64,000 bases of DNA. It comes from Asaia bogorensis (GTDB taxonomy: Bacteria; Pseudomonadota; Alphaproteobacteria; CACIAM-22H2). The notes beneath the pieces are model-generated. The model was given only the letters and a program-made list of their open reading frames with translations, ran no database searches and had not been told where the DNA came from. The stretch is taken from assembly GCA_945901855.1 (NCBI GenBank), contig CAMDLT010000022.1, forward strand, positions 1 to 64,000. Direction: 5' to 3'. Shown piece after piece: positions 44,126 through 53,205 of the stretch (position 1 is its first letter; every line of letters starts with the position of its first letter). Both the position numbers and the translations under genes were made by a program.

Positions 44126-45360
44126 ACCGGGGCTTTTTTCTTCTGGGTGGGGGGATCCGGCAATTTGTCGGGACCCGACATGAATTGCTTGATCGCGCGC
44201 ACGGCTTGGCGAATGCGCTGCACGTTTTCGACCAGGGCCAAGCGCACATGGGTGTCGCCGTATTCGCCAAAGCCGATTCCGGGCGACACGGCAACTTTGG
44301 CTTCGCGCATCAGCAGCTTCGAAAATTCGAGCGAGCCGAGTTGGGCGTATTGCGGCGGGATCGGCGCCCAGGCGAACATCGATGCGGGCGGATTGGGCAC
44401 GTCCCAGCCCGCCTGCTGCAAACCCTGGATCAGCACGTCGCGGCGCTGCTTGTAGATTTCGCGCGCTTCCGCAACGCATTCCTGCGGGCCGTTCAACGCG
44501 GCGGCGGCGGCCACCTGCACGGGCGTGAACGCGCCGTAATCCAGATAGCTTTTGATGCGCGCAAGCGCCTTGATCAGCGTGCGATTGCCCGCCGCAAACC
44601 CCACGCGCCAGCCCGCCATCGAATAGGTCTTGCTCATCGAGGTGAACTCGATCGCCACGTCCTTGGCGCCGGGCACTTGCAGGATCGAGGGCGGCTGCAC
44701 GTCGTCGAAATAGATTTCCGAATAGGCAAGGTCGGACAGAATCCAAATGCCGTTTTCGCGGCAGAACGAAACGCAGCGCTCGTAGAACGCAAGATCCACC
44801 ACCTGCGCCGTCGGGTTCGACGGATAGTTCAAGATCAGCGCCAAGGGCTTGGGCACCGAATGCTTGACCGCGCGCTCCATGGCCGCAAAAAACGCTTCGA
44901 CGCCCGCAGGCGTGGACACGTCGGTCGGCAGATGGCGGATCGACGCGCCCGCCATGATGAAGCCGTAGGGATGAATCGGGTAGCTGGGGTTCGGCACCAA
45001 GATCACGTCGCCGGGGCTGGTGATCGCTTGCGCAAGGTTGGCCAAACCTTCTTTGGAACCGAGGGTGACGATCGTCTCGCTCTCGGGATCGAGATCGACC
45101 CCGAAACGGCGCCCGTAATAGGCGACGTGCGCCTTGCGCAACCCCTGAATGCCCTTGGACATCGAATAGCGATGCGTGCGCGGATCCTGCACGGCTTCGG
45201 TGAGCTTCGCCACGATATGCGGCGGCGTGGGCAGATCGGGATTGCCCATGCCAAGGTCGATCACGTCGTCGCCCACGGCGCGGGCCTTGGCCTTCTGCGC
45301 GTTCACTTCGGCGAACACGTAGGGCGGCAAGCGCTTGATGCGATAGAAATCGTCCTGCAT
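44122..45360 (-). CDS. Class I/II aminotransferase (AlaC-like)
   Basis: This 412-residue PLP enzyme is of fold type I. The PLP Lys lies in SMSKTYSMAGWRVGFAAGN, and the substrate Arg lies near the C-terminus (VRLALVEN). The sequence is close to the AlaC/LL-diaminopimelate aminotransferase-like group found upstream of hom in alphaproteobacteria. It probably makes alanine or another amino acid from its keto acid. The start at 45360 is chosen because the longer frame adds only basic leader residues. Confidence 0.87.
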   Translation of the reverse strand: MQDDFYRIKRLPPYVFAEVNAQKAKARAVGDDVIDLGMGNPDLPTPPHIVAKLTEAVQDPRTHRYSMSKGIQGLRKAHVAYYGRRFGVDLDPESETIVTLGSKEGLANLAQAITSPGDVILVPNPSYPIHPYGFIMAGASIRHLPTDVSTPAGVEAFFAAMERAVKHSVPKPLALILNYPSNPTAQVVDLAFYERCVSFCRENGIWILSDLAYSEIYFDDVQPPSILQVPGAKDVAIEFTSMSKTYSMAGWRVGFAAGNRTLIKALARIKSYLDYGAFTPVQVAAAAALNGPQECVAEAREIYKQRRDVLIQGLQQAGWDVPNPPASMFAWAPIPPQYAQLGSLEFSKLLMREAKVAVSPGIGFGEYGDTHVRLALVENVQRIRQAVRAIKQFMSGPDKLPDPPTQKKKAPV

Positions 45361-45754
45361 GGCGGTACGAGGCCTTTTCCTCAGCGACAGAGCAGCGGGG
45401 CAGAATCGGGCCAAAAAGCCCGGTTCACGGGTCCTCTATCTACAGCGAAGCCCCTGCAAACGCATCCGGAAAAAGGCAGGCGTTTCCGGCATGTCTGCCC
45501 GGCCTTTCAGGCCGCCGCTGTCGTGTCGATTTCCGGCAGCCATTTTTCGCCGTAGATGCCTGCAATTACGACGGTCGGTGCGGGTGCATGCGCGCCCGGA
45601 ATATCGCGGCGAATTGCGCTATCCGCGTCGCCGAAGCGCCGGCGCGAAAGATTATGTCGTCACCTTCATGAGATGCGCAAAATCCTGACGGCAAGGCTTT
45701 TCAAGGGCGCGTGTCCATGGCTCAAAAAAAGGCGTTGCGGCAACATCTCAAACC
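45361..45754. other. Intergenic region upstream of the aminotransferase gene
   Basis: About 390 bases lie between the reverse-strand Sel1 gene and the aminotransferase. I see a small GC-rich hairpin at about 45408-45422 (CGGGC-caaaa-GCCCG) that could lie in the aminotransferase leader, and no believable ORF on either strand. No known riboswitch pattern was recognised. Confidence 0.4.
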
Positions 45755-46693
45755 TCAATCCGATGCCGCTTCGGCATACAAGCGGGCAGCCTCGGCAAGG
45801 TCGCGCGGCACACCGCGGCCGCTTTCGTACATCCAGGCAAGATGTAGCTTGGCGCTTTTCAAGCCCGTGTCGGCGGCTTGCCGAAACAGCGCAACCGCGC
45901 GCGCATCGTTCTGTGCGACCGACCGCCCGTCGCGATACATCATTCCCAGCGACACCATCGCCGAAGTATCGCGAAGATCGACCGCCTCGGCATACAACGC
46001 GGCGGCGCGGGGCAGATCCTGATCCATAAACCGTCCTTGCCGCAAAAGATCCGCCTGAAACCTCAACGCTGCGGGATATTTGGCATCGACCGCTCGCTGC
46101 AGATTGGCGATCCCGCTGGCAATATCGACGCTGCCACCGCGACCTTCGAGCTCGTAGACCGCGAACCAATAGCGCGCCTCGCGATCGCCGCGTTCCGCGC
46201 CAAGCGCAAACCAGCGTCGCGCTTCGACAAGGCTGCGCGCCAGGTAGCGACCATTCGCGTGCATGAAGGCGATGTAGACAGTCGCTCTTGCCGATCCGCC
46301 TTGCGATGCGATACGAAAATTGCGGTACGCTTCGGCGTCGTCGCGCGGCATAATCCTGCCTTCGTAGGCACTGAAGCCGAGCCGAAAAAAGCCATCAGGA
46401 TCGCCTAAATCGGCTGCACGGCGCAGCATGGCGATGCCACGCCCGGTGTCGCGCTCGACCCCGCGCCCTTCGATATGCAAAAGACCCAAGCGCACCAAAG
46501 ATTCCGACTGCGTCGTGCGTACCAGTGGCGTGTCGGGCATGGCGACATCGGGCGCTTGATCGGCCGCAGCAGCGGTCGCGACGGCAGAAACTGCGGGAGT
46601 CCCTGCTTGCTCGGATTGCGTGGCGCAACCGCCTAACGCGACAGCCGACACAACGGCAAAGATCGAAAAAACGGTAAATCTTGATGCAACCAC
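45755..46693 (-). CDS. Sel1-repeat lipoprotein
   Basis: This 312-residue protein starts with GTG (AAGGAG seven bases upstream) and has a lipoprotein signal (VALGGC, Cys about 23). An Ala-rich linker follows, then about six Sel1-like helical repeats (patterns such as AMVSLGMMYRDGRSV and AKLHLAWMYESGRGV). Sel1 proteins act as periplasmic or envelope adaptors. It is monocistronic, and no neighbour points to a partner. Confidence 0.87.
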   Translation of the reverse strand: MVASRFTVFSIFAVVSAVALGGCATQSEQAGTPAVSAVATAAAADQAPDVAMPDTPLVRTTQSESLVRLGLLHIEGRGVERDTGRGIAMLRRAADLGDPDGFFRLGFSAYEGRIMPRDDAEAYRNFRIASQGGSARATVYIAFMHANGRYLARSLVEARRWFALGAERGDREARYWFAVYELEGRGGSVDIASGIANLQRAVDAKYPAALRFQADLLRQGRFMDQDLPRAAALYAEAVDLRDTSAMVSLGMMYRDGRSVAQNDARAVALFRQAADTGLKSAKLHLAWMYESGRGVPRDLAEAARLYAEAASD

Positions 46694-47057
46694 GGTTACG
46701 CTCCTTGCAATAACTTCACAAGCTTGGCGGAGTTATTTTTCTTCGTCAAGTGCCGCCGATTCAGCACAACGCCTCGTTTACAAATGCCGCAGGATAGTCA
46801 TGCGCGCCGTTTCGTTGTGGTCGCGAGCGGCAAAATTTAAAACGAAACCAACCGATCAAAAATGGACAAGACACGGCATCGCAAACCCGCCCGCCCCTCG
46901 CCCGCCTGCTCCCGACACGTGGCACAGCCGAGCGCGATGGGAAAAAGGCACCGGAGAAACGCCGGGCTGATATGCAATCGGGCGGTCTTGCGGTCGCTTG
47001 TCGGCTTGTCCTAAACACGTCTTGGCACTGTCGGCCCGCCCAAAACGCTGAGGATTT
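46694..47057. other. Intergenic region between Sel1 gene and azlC, no gene recognised
   Basis: About 360 bases with divergent genes on either side. It should contain both promoters. No CDS, tRNA or clear riboswitch pattern is seen on either strand. Confidence 0.4.
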
Positions 47058-47789
47058 CTGACCATCGAACCCGCCCCGCCGACCGCCTTTTCCAACGCCG
47101 GTTTCAAACGCGGATTTTGGCGCGCCCAGCCGATGGCGCTCGGCATTCTCTTTTACGGCATGGCGTTCGGCTTGCTGGCACGCGAGGCAAGCCTGTCGCT
47201 GGCCGAAGCCATGGCAATGAGCGCCTTTGTCTATTCCGGTACGGCGCAGCTTGCGGCCGTCAGCGCGATCGCGGCAGCACCGGGGGCGCTGGCGGACGCG
47301 ACATTGGCGATCCTGGCGGCCGTGCTGCTGCTCAATGCGCGCTACCTGCTGTACAGCGCCGCGTTGCGGCCGTGGCTGGGCGCCATGCCCGCACGCCAGG
47401 TCTATCCGACGCTGTTTTTCATGGGCGACGGCAACTGGGTTTTGTCGATGCAGGCCTATGCCATGGGCGAACGCGACGGCGGGTTCGTGCTGGGCTCGGG
47501 CATCGCCACGTTTGCACCCTGGCTGCTGGGCACGATGGCAGGGTTGCTGGCAGGCGGGATGATCGCCAACCCGGCGATGCTCGGACTCGATTTTCTGCTG
47601 GTCGCGTTTTCGGCCGCCATGGGGGCGGCGATGCTGAAGCTGCAAAAAAACTGGGTCGGCGTGATTGCCGCGGCCCTTGTGGCGCTGGTCGTCGATCGCC
47701 TCGCACCGGGCGGCTGGACGATCGTGGCGGCCGGGCTTGCGGGCGGTATCGTGACCTTTATTCGCTTTCGCCCCGAGGGGCAGGCATGA
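47058..47789 (+). CDS. azlC: AzlC-family branched-chain amino acid exporter, large subunit
   Basis: This inner-membrane protein has about seven hydrophobic helices and the AzlC pattern (FGLLAREASLSLAEAMAMS, then FVYSGTAQLAAV). The first ATG (47133) would cut off a conserved N-terminal stretch (FKRGFWRAQP) that belongs to the family. Upstream in the same frame, after the stop at 47049, no ATG, GTG or TTG occurs. The only near-cognate start is CTG at 47058, just behind GAGGA. I therefore extend the gene to CTG with reservation. It overlaps azlD by four bases. Confidence 0.8.
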   Translation: MTIEPAPPTAFSNAGFKRGFWRAQPMALGILFYGMAFGLLAREASLSLAEAMAMSAFVYSGTAQLAAVSAIAAAPGALADATLAILAAVLLLNARYLLYSAALRPWLGAMPARQVYPTLFFMGDGNWVLSMQAYAMGERDGGFVLGSGIATFAPWLLGTMAGLLAGGMIANPAMLGLDFLLVAFSAAMGAAMLKLQKNWVGVIAAALVALVVDRLAPGGWTIVAAGLAGGIVTFIRFRPEGQA

Positions 47790-48091
47790 TGCTGCGTCCC
47801 GAAATCGTGACCATTTTGCTGGCGGCCGGTGCGGCGGCGTTTTTTTGCCGGGCGGCCGGGTTTTTCCTGATGCGCTTTGTGCCGATCACGCCACGCCTGG
47901 AAGCCGCGTTGCGCGCAACCCCATTGGCCGTGATGGTCGGCATTTGTGCCCCCGTCGCCGCACGCGGGAACCCGGCCGAGCTTGCTGCACTCGCCGTCGT
48001 GGGGCTTGCCATGAAGCTCACCGGCAACGATCTGATCGCCGCAGCGGCCGGGATCGTGACGGTCGCTTTGTTGCGGTTTTTTACCATTTAA
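47786..48091 (+). CDS. azlD: AzlD-family small exporter subunit
   Basis: This 101-residue protein has three hydrophobic helices and the AzlD pattern (RPEIVTILLAAGAAAFFCRAAGFF; RFVPITPRLEAAL; LAVMVGICAP). AzlC and AzlD together form a branched-chain amino acid exporter. The start overlaps the azlC stop. An intrinsic terminator follows about 120 bases downstream. Confidence 0.9.
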   Translation: MMLRPEIVTILLAAGAAAFFCRAAGFFLMRFVPITPRLEAALRATPLAVMVGICAPVAARGNPAELAALAVVGLAMKLTGNDLIAAAAGIVTVALLRFFTI

Positions 48092-48209
48092 GAAATTAAT
48101 TTTTTTGAGGTTATTTTTCTGGTATCGTTGGTGCTACGACGTGCTGTTTGACATGGTGAATAAGATATTCTCCTCGGCCGCCCGACGCTTGATGGCAGCC
48201 GCACGCAGA

Positions 48210-48247
48210 CCCTTTGTCTGAATATTCAGAGGGCAATAATTTTTTTG
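48210..48247 (+). terminator. Intrinsic terminator downstream of azlD
   Basis: CCCT...CTGAATATTCAG...AGGG forms a stem around a perfect 12-bp palindrome and is followed after six bases by a run of seven T residues. The surrounding stretch (48092-48310) is AT-rich and has no ORF worth listing. Confidence 0.7.
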
Positions 48248-48314
48248 ACGAAAAAGACGCATAGAAGATTTTTGAATGTTTTAAAATCAATGTCTTATTA
48301 TAAAAACCTCAGAC

Positions 48315-48391
48315 AAATGTCGCATCCGTGTCGCGCAGATGTTGCGTCTATATCGCGTTCGAATCGCGTCTATGTCGCGCAGATGTCGCGT
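48315..48391. repeat. Seven 11-bp direct repeats
   Basis: Seven contiguous units of exactly 11 bases follow the consensus nnatgtcgcgt: aaatgtcgcat, ccgtgtcgcgc, agatgttgcgt, ctatatcgcgt, tcgaatcgcgt, ctatgtcgcgc, agatgtcgcgt. The period is not a multiple of three, so it is not a coding repeat. It is close to one helical turn, which would place each unit on the same face of the DNA. The last base touches the stop of the OmpA-like gene. Confidence 0.9.
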
Positions 48392-49302
48392 TAAAACTCG
48401 ACCGTCACGCGGACTTGGCGAAAGGCGCCCTGATCGATCAGGACCCTGGACCTATCCAAGCCAAGCGATTCGAGCTCGCCTGCCGACGCCGCCATGCGGC
48501 GCGGTCCCAAGGCTTGGTCTTGGGGCGACGCGGCACCCGATGCCATCGGCGTTAAACGGACGGTTCCGCCGCGCTCTTGGGCGACCGCGACCGCTTGGCG
48601 CAGCACGCGGCGCGCATCGGCTGTCAGCAAGGTCGAGCCGTCGGCAAAACCGATCTCGCCAATAAGCCAGGCCGTGGCGGCGGTCGCCCGAACGGGTGCC
48701 GGCGGCGGGGCCGGTACGGCTCGCACGGGCGGCACGGTTGTCGGTGCCAAGACGGGCGGCACAAAAGCCGGAAGCGTTTGAGCCGGCGGCGGGGTTTGGG
48801 CCAGCGGGACGGCCGCAACGCTCGGGACGGTTTGTACCGGAGCAATGGGGGCTTGCGCGGGCGGAGGGGGCAAAGGCAGGACTGGCAAGGGCGGGGCTAT
48901 TTGTACGGCCGGTGCGGCTGGCGCTGGCACCGCCACGACTTGCGCCCCCGCTGCAATCGCGACCGGTTCGGGCGGCCGACTGGCGGGGTCCAAGATGGGA
49001 TCGATCTGGCGCAGTTGGGCATCGAAGCGCTGGGCGGCGTCGCGTTGGACCGCCAAATCGGCCTGTTCGTTGGCCACCATTTGGGCATCGGGCCGTGCGG
49101 GACGGCGCTCGATCGCGCCCAAATTGGGATAGGGCGTGTCGCCGGGATCGGGCGCGTCGACCGTCTCGGGCTTCGGCGTCGTTTTGAAAACGTCGCCTAT
49201 CGATTGCCACAAAACCCGATCCGGGCCTTGCTCGGTGCATGCACCTAGGGCCAGAAACGAAATTCCGATCAAGGCGTTACGTAACTTCGTGAAATCCGTC
49301 AT
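48391..49302 (-). CDS. Proline-rich OmpA-like lipoprotein
   Basis: This 303-residue protein has a lipoprotein signal (FLALGAC, Cys about 22), a spacer, a long Pro/Ala/Val-rich stretch (about residues 100-210) and a C-terminal domain (about 215-303) resembling OmpA-type peptidoglycan binding (IGEIGFADGSTLLTADARRVLRQ; LGPRRMAASAGELESLGL). It probably tethers outer membrane and cell wall. The start at 49302 follows from the signal peptide. It is divergent from phaC. Confidence 0.78.
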   Translation of the reverse strand: MTDFTKLRNALIGISFLALGACTEQGPDRVLWQSIGDVFKTTPKPETVDAPDPGDTPYPNLGAIERRPARPDAQMVANEQADLAVQRDAAQRFDAQLRQIDPILDPASRPPEPVAIAAGAQVVAVPAPAAPAVQIAPPLPVLPLPPPPAQAPIAPVQTVPSVAAVPLAQTPPPAQTLPAFVPPVLAPTTVPPVRAVPAPPPAPVRATAATAWLIGEIGFADGSTLLTADARRVLRQAVAVAQERGGTVRLTPMASGAASPQDQALGPRRMAASAGELESLGLDRSRVLIDQGAFRQVRVTVEF

Positions 49303-49380
49303 CGAACTCGTTATAATCGAATTGGCCGGAAGCGTCCACGCTGGATATCGGCCCCCGAACGCCCGTTGGAGAAACGCACG

Positions 49381-51171
49381 ATGCCCGACAAACCCGAGCG
49401 CGACGTCAAGCTTCCCGACCCCGTCGAGATGTCGCGCATGATGTCGCACATCGCCGAACAGAGCCAGCATCTGGTGACCGAGTTTCTGCAACGCCAAACC
49501 CCCTTGGCGCTCGGCAATCCCGACCCGCTCAATCTGGGCCAGGCGTTTTTCGACATGACCGCGCGCATGATGGCGAACCCGGCCAAGCTCATGCAGGCCC
49601 AGTTCTCGCTGTGGCAGGACTACATGTCGCTGTGGCAGACGACAACGCGCAAAATGCTGGGCGAACCGTCCGAACCGGTCGTCGAGCCGACAACCGAAGA
49701 TCGCCGTTTCAAGGACGCGCTATGGGACGAAAACTACGTTTTCGATTTCATCAAGCAATCCTACCTGCTGTCGGCGCGGTGGCTGCAAGGCACGGTGCGC
49801 GAGGTCGAAGGGCTCGACGACAAGACGGCGCGCAAGGTGGATTTCTACACCCGCCAGTTCGTCGACGCGATGGCGCCCAGCAACTTCGCCATGACCAATC
49901 CCGAAGTGCTTCGCCTGACGCTCGAGACGGGCGGCGAGAATCTGGTCAAGGGCCTTTCGAACCTGCTCGACGATCTCGAACGCGGCAAAGGCAAGCTGCG
50001 GATCCGCATGACCGATCTCGACGCGTTCAAGATCGGCGAGAACATCGCCGTCACGCCGGGCGCCGTCGTGTTCCAGAACGAACTCATGCAGCTCGTGCAG
50101 TACAGCCCGACGACCGACGAAGCCGTCAAGGCGCCGCTGCTGATCGTGCCGCCCTGGATCAACAAATTCTACATTCTAGACCTGCGCGAGAAAAATTCGT
50201 TCATCAAGTGGGCGGTGGCGCAGGGCCACACGGTGTTCATCGTCTCCTGGGTCAACCCCGACGGCGATTTGGCCGACGCCGCGTTCGACGACTACATGAC
50301 CAAAGGTCCGCTCGCCGCCCTCGACGCGATCGAGGCCGCGACCGGCGAGAGCGCGGTCAACATCGTCGGCTATTGCCTGGGCGGCACCCTCACCGCCTCG
50401 ACCCTCGCCTACATGGCGGTCAAAAAAGATCGCCGCATCGCGTCGGCAACTTTTTTCACCACGATGGTCGACTTCGAAGAAGCGGGCGAGCTTTCCGTTT
50501 TCATCGACGAAGAACAGCTTGCCGCCATCGAGGAGAAGATGCACGAGCGCGGCTATCTCGAAGGCTCGGACATGGCGACGACCTTCAACATGCTGCGGGC
50601 CAACGATCTGATCTGGTCGTTCGTCGTGAACAACTACCTGATGGGCAAGGAGCCGTTTCCGTTCGACCTGCTCTATTGGAATTCGGATTCGACCCGCATG
50701 CCGGCCGCCATGCACTCGTTCTATCTGCGCCAAATGTACCAGGAAAACCGGCTCTCGCGCGGCAAGGTCAAGTTGCTCGGCACCAAGATCGATCTCACCA
50801 AGATCGACGTGCCGGTTTTCATCCTCTCGACCCGCGAGGACCACATCGCGCCGTGGAAATCCACCTACGCCGCCACCCAGCTCTATACCGGCTCGACCAC
50901 GTTCTGCTTGGCCGCATCCGGGCATATTGCGGGCGTCGTCAATCCGCCGGCCGCCAACAAATATTGCCACTGGACCAACGACAAGCTGCCGCGCAAACCC
51001 GACCAGTGGCTCGAGACCGCGACCCAGCATGCGGGCTCGTGGTGGCCGACATGGGATGCTTGGGCCAAGTCGCATGGCGGCGGCATGGTTCCCGCCCGCA
51101 CGCCCGGCGACGGCAAACTCGCCGTCCTCGAACCGGCGCCGGGCAGTTACGTGAAAGTCAAAGCGCAGTAG
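49381..51171 (+). CDS. phaC: Class I poly(3-hydroxyalkanoate) synthase
   Basis: This 596-residue cytoplasmic polymerase makes polyhydroxybutyrate from hydroxyacyl-CoA. The lipase-like box GYCLGG holds catalytic Cys332. Asp487 (REDHIAPW) and His515 (SGHIAG) complete the triad. Length and N-terminal region are those of class I enzymes. The ATG has GGAGAAA eight bases upstream; an upstream in-frame TTG at 49366 overlaps this ribosome site and is rejected. An intrinsic terminator follows the stop at 51210-51233. Confidence 0.96.
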   Translation: MPDKPERDVKLPDPVEMSRMMSHIAEQSQHLVTEFLQRQTPLALGNPDPLNLGQAFFDMTARMMANPAKLMQAQFSLWQDYMSLWQTTTRKMLGEPSEPVVEPTTEDRRFKDALWDENYVFDFIKQSYLLSARWLQGTVREVEGLDDKTARKVDFYTRQFVDAMAPSNFAMTNPEVLRLTLETGGENLVKGLSNLLDDLERGKGKLRIRMTDLDAFKIGENIAVTPGAVVFQNELMQLVQYSPTTDEAVKAPLLIVPPWINKFYILDLREKNSFIKWAVAQGHTVFIVSWVNPDGDLADAAFDDYMTKGPLAALDAIEAATGESAVNIVGYCLGGTLTASTLAYMAVKKDRRIASATFFTTMVDFEEAGELSVFIDEEQLAAIEEKMHERGYLEGSDMATTFNMLRANDLIWSFVVNNYLMGKEPFPFDLLYWNSDSTRMPAAMHSFYLRQMYQENRLSRGKVKLLGTKIDLTKIDVPVFILSTREDHIAPWKSTYAATQLYTGSTTFCLAASGHIAGVVNPPAANKYCHWTNDKLPRKPDQWLETATQHAGSWWPTWDAWAKSHGGGMVPARTPGDGKLAVLEPAPGSYVKVKAQ

Positions 51172-51209
51172 AATAGAGTTCAGGACTCGAACGTTCTATG
51201 TCGTCAAAT

Positions 51210-51233
51210 CCCCGCCGTCGCTGGCGGGGTTTT
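51210..51233 (+). terminator. Intrinsic terminator of phaC
   Basis: CCCCGCC (51210-51216) pairs with GGCGGGG (51223-51229) across a 6-base loop and is followed by TTTT. This argues against translation of the next gene starting at 51198, because the hairpin would lie inside it. Confidence 0.85.
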
Positions 51234-51248
51234 GCATGGAGGCTTCGG

Positions 51249-53198
51249 ATGGCGCGTTTTTGGGCAACCGTATGTTTCTCGGCAACGCTTCTGGCCTCGT
51301 TTGCCGTCCAAGCTTTGCCTGCAGACGACGCACGCCATTTGCTCCAGCGTTCGGGCATGGGTGCCGCCCCGGCCGACATTGCCAAGCTCGCCGACCTCAC
51401 CCGCGAGCAGGCCGTCGACCGTTTGCTCGCCGAAACGCGGACGGCGCCAAGCGTCCCGCGACCGGCTTTTCTGGCCGAGGAGTGGCCGCGCTACCGCGAC
51501 TTTCCCGACATGAAAGAGGAGCAGCGCCAGCCCTTCATCCAGGCAAGGCGCGAGGAGCTGCAGACCCTGAAGGCCTGGTGGTATGCCGAGATGATCGCAA
51601 CCCCCTCGCCGCTCACCGAGCGCATGACGCTGTTCTGGCACAACCACTTCGTGTCGGCGTTCGAGGGGGTGGGATTCAATGTGCACCGCATCTACAACCA
51701 GAACGCTTTGTTCCGCCGCGAGGCGACGGGGAGCTTTTCGGTCCTGCTCGCCGAAATTCTTCGCGACCCCATCATGCTGCGCTATCTCGACAACCACACC
51801 AACCGCAAAGGCCGACCGAACGAAAATCTCGCCCGCGAACTGCTGGAGCTGTTCACGCTGGGCGAAGGCAACTATGCCGAGACGGACATCAAAGAAATCG
51901 CGCGGGCGCTGACCGGGCGCACGATCGGCCGCCAGAGCGATTTCGGCTACATATTCGTGCAGGGCATGCACGACGAAAGCCGCAAGAGCTTCCTTGGCAC
52001 GCGCGGCGACAACGGCGACGACGTGGTGCGCGTACTGCTCGCCCACAAGCGCACGGCCGAATTTGTCGCCGAAAAAATGTGGCGGGAGTTCGTCTCGAGC
52101 GAACCGCCGCCGCCGGGCGAGATCGCGGCCGTGGCGGCGGCATTTCGCGACAGCGGCTATCAGATCAAACCCGCCTTGCGCCGCGTGCTGCTGGCCGACG
52201 CGTTTTGGGCCCCGACAGGCCGGGGCGCGCTGATCAAACCGCCTGTCGTGATGATCGCGGGTCTTTATCGCGAACTGGGCCTGCCGATCGTCGATCTGCA
52301 AGCCCTTCCCGTGCACGGGCGACGCCTGGGCCAGGACCTGTTCGAGCCGCCCAACGTCAAAGGCTGGCCCGGCGGAACGCTGTGGATCACGCCCGCCAGC
52401 CTTGTCGCGCGCTACGACGTGCTGTCGCGCTTGCTCGACACGCGTGGCCTCGTGCCTGCCCGCATGGTCGAGGGCGGACGCCAGATCAGCCTGCGCGTGG
52501 CAGGCGACGGCTATCGCGGCGGACCGCGCATGACCGTCACGCTCAACGGCGACACCCAAATCGCCGCGCGCGAGATCGAGTTCGCGTCGGACAGCGCGCG
52601 CTTCGGCAACCTGCCCGATCGAAACGACTGGGTGTGGCGCGTCTTGAGCTTCCCGGTCGATCGGGCGGTCGAAAAAATTGCCATCACGTTCGACAACGAT
52701 GCGGGCGCTCCAACCGACGCCAACGGCGTCAAGCGCGGCGATCGCAATCTGTTCGTCGATTGGGTCGAGGTGGACGGGCGCATCTATCCAGCCCGCGAAG
52801 GCCGCCAGGAAGTCGCGAACCCCGGCTGTCGCACCGCGCGGACGGGCGATCTTTATTGCAACGGCACGCTAACGTTCGACATCGCAGCTTTGAAGGCGGC
52901 GGGCAAAGGGCGCACCGACGATATGGCCGGCGGCATGATGGAGAGCATGGCGGGCAACATGATGGCCGGCAACATGATGGCGCCGACCGCGCCCATTCGT
53001 GTCCCTGCCTTTGCCGCCGATCGAAAAGTCAATCTCGACGCGCAAAGCTGGCTGTCGTCTTTGCCGGTCGAATGGCAAAGCCCCAGCCGCACGTGGCGCG
53101 CGCTCGCGCCGCTTGCACCGGTGAGTGCCGCCGATGCCGACGAGGCGGAAAACCGTTTGCGTCGCATTCTGTTCGATCCCGTCTACCAGCTGATGTGA
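51249..53198 (+). CDS. DUF1800 secreted protein with Met-rich segment
   Basis: This 649-residue protein has a signal peptide (MARFWATVCFSATLLASF, then ALPAD) and the DUF1800 body: LLQRSGMGAAPADI; MTLFWHNHFVSAF; NENLARELLELFTLGEG; LFEPPNVKGWPGG. A second, beta-rich region (about 415-545) resembles a carbohydrate-binding module. Near the C-terminus is a Met/Gly tract (MAGGMMESMAGNMMAGNMMA, about residues 560-579) that could bind metal. The start at 51249 is chosen over 51198 because GGAGG precedes it and the phaC terminator lies between. It forms the usual pair with the DUF1501 gene. Confidence 0.85.
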   Translation: MARFWATVCFSATLLASFAVQALPADDARHLLQRSGMGAAPADIAKLADLTREQAVDRLLAETRTAPSVPRPAFLAEEWPRYRDFPDMKEEQRQPFIQARREELQTLKAWWYAEMIATPSPLTERMTLFWHNHFVSAFEGVGFNVHRIYNQNALFRREATGSFSVLLAEILRDPIMLRYLDNHTNRKGRPNENLARELLELFTLGEGNYAETDIKEIARALTGRTIGRQSDFGYIFVQGMHDESRKSFLGTRGDNGDDVVRVLLAHKRTAEFVAEKMWREFVSSEPPPPGEIAAVAAAFRDSGYQIKPALRRVLLADAFWAPTGRGALIKPPVVMIAGLYRELGLPIVDLQALPVHGRRLGQDLFEPPNVKGWPGGTLWITPASLVARYDVLSRLLDTRGLVPARMVEGGRQISLRVAGDGYRGGPRMTVTLNGDTQIAAREIEFASDSARFGNLPDRNDWVWRVLSFPVDRAVEKIAITFDNDAGAPTDANGVKRGDRNLFVDWVEVDGRIYPAREGRQEVANPGCRTARTGDLYCNGTLTFDIAALKAAGKGRTDDMAGGMMESMAGNMMAGNMMAPTAPIRVPAFAADRKVNLDAQSWLSSLPVEWQSPSRTWRALAPLAPVSAADADEAENRLRRILFDPVYQLM

Positions 53199-53205
53199 GG
53201 GCCAC

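Noticed and set aside
45359-45688. 109-codon frame opposite the aminotransferase leader
   Set aside because: Arg-rich, no ribosome site and no recognisable domain; probably non-coding.
51198-51248. Upstream start for the DUF1800 gene
   Set aside because: It would place the phaC intrinsic terminator inside the coding region; the ATG at 51249 has GGAGG and leads into a signal peptide.
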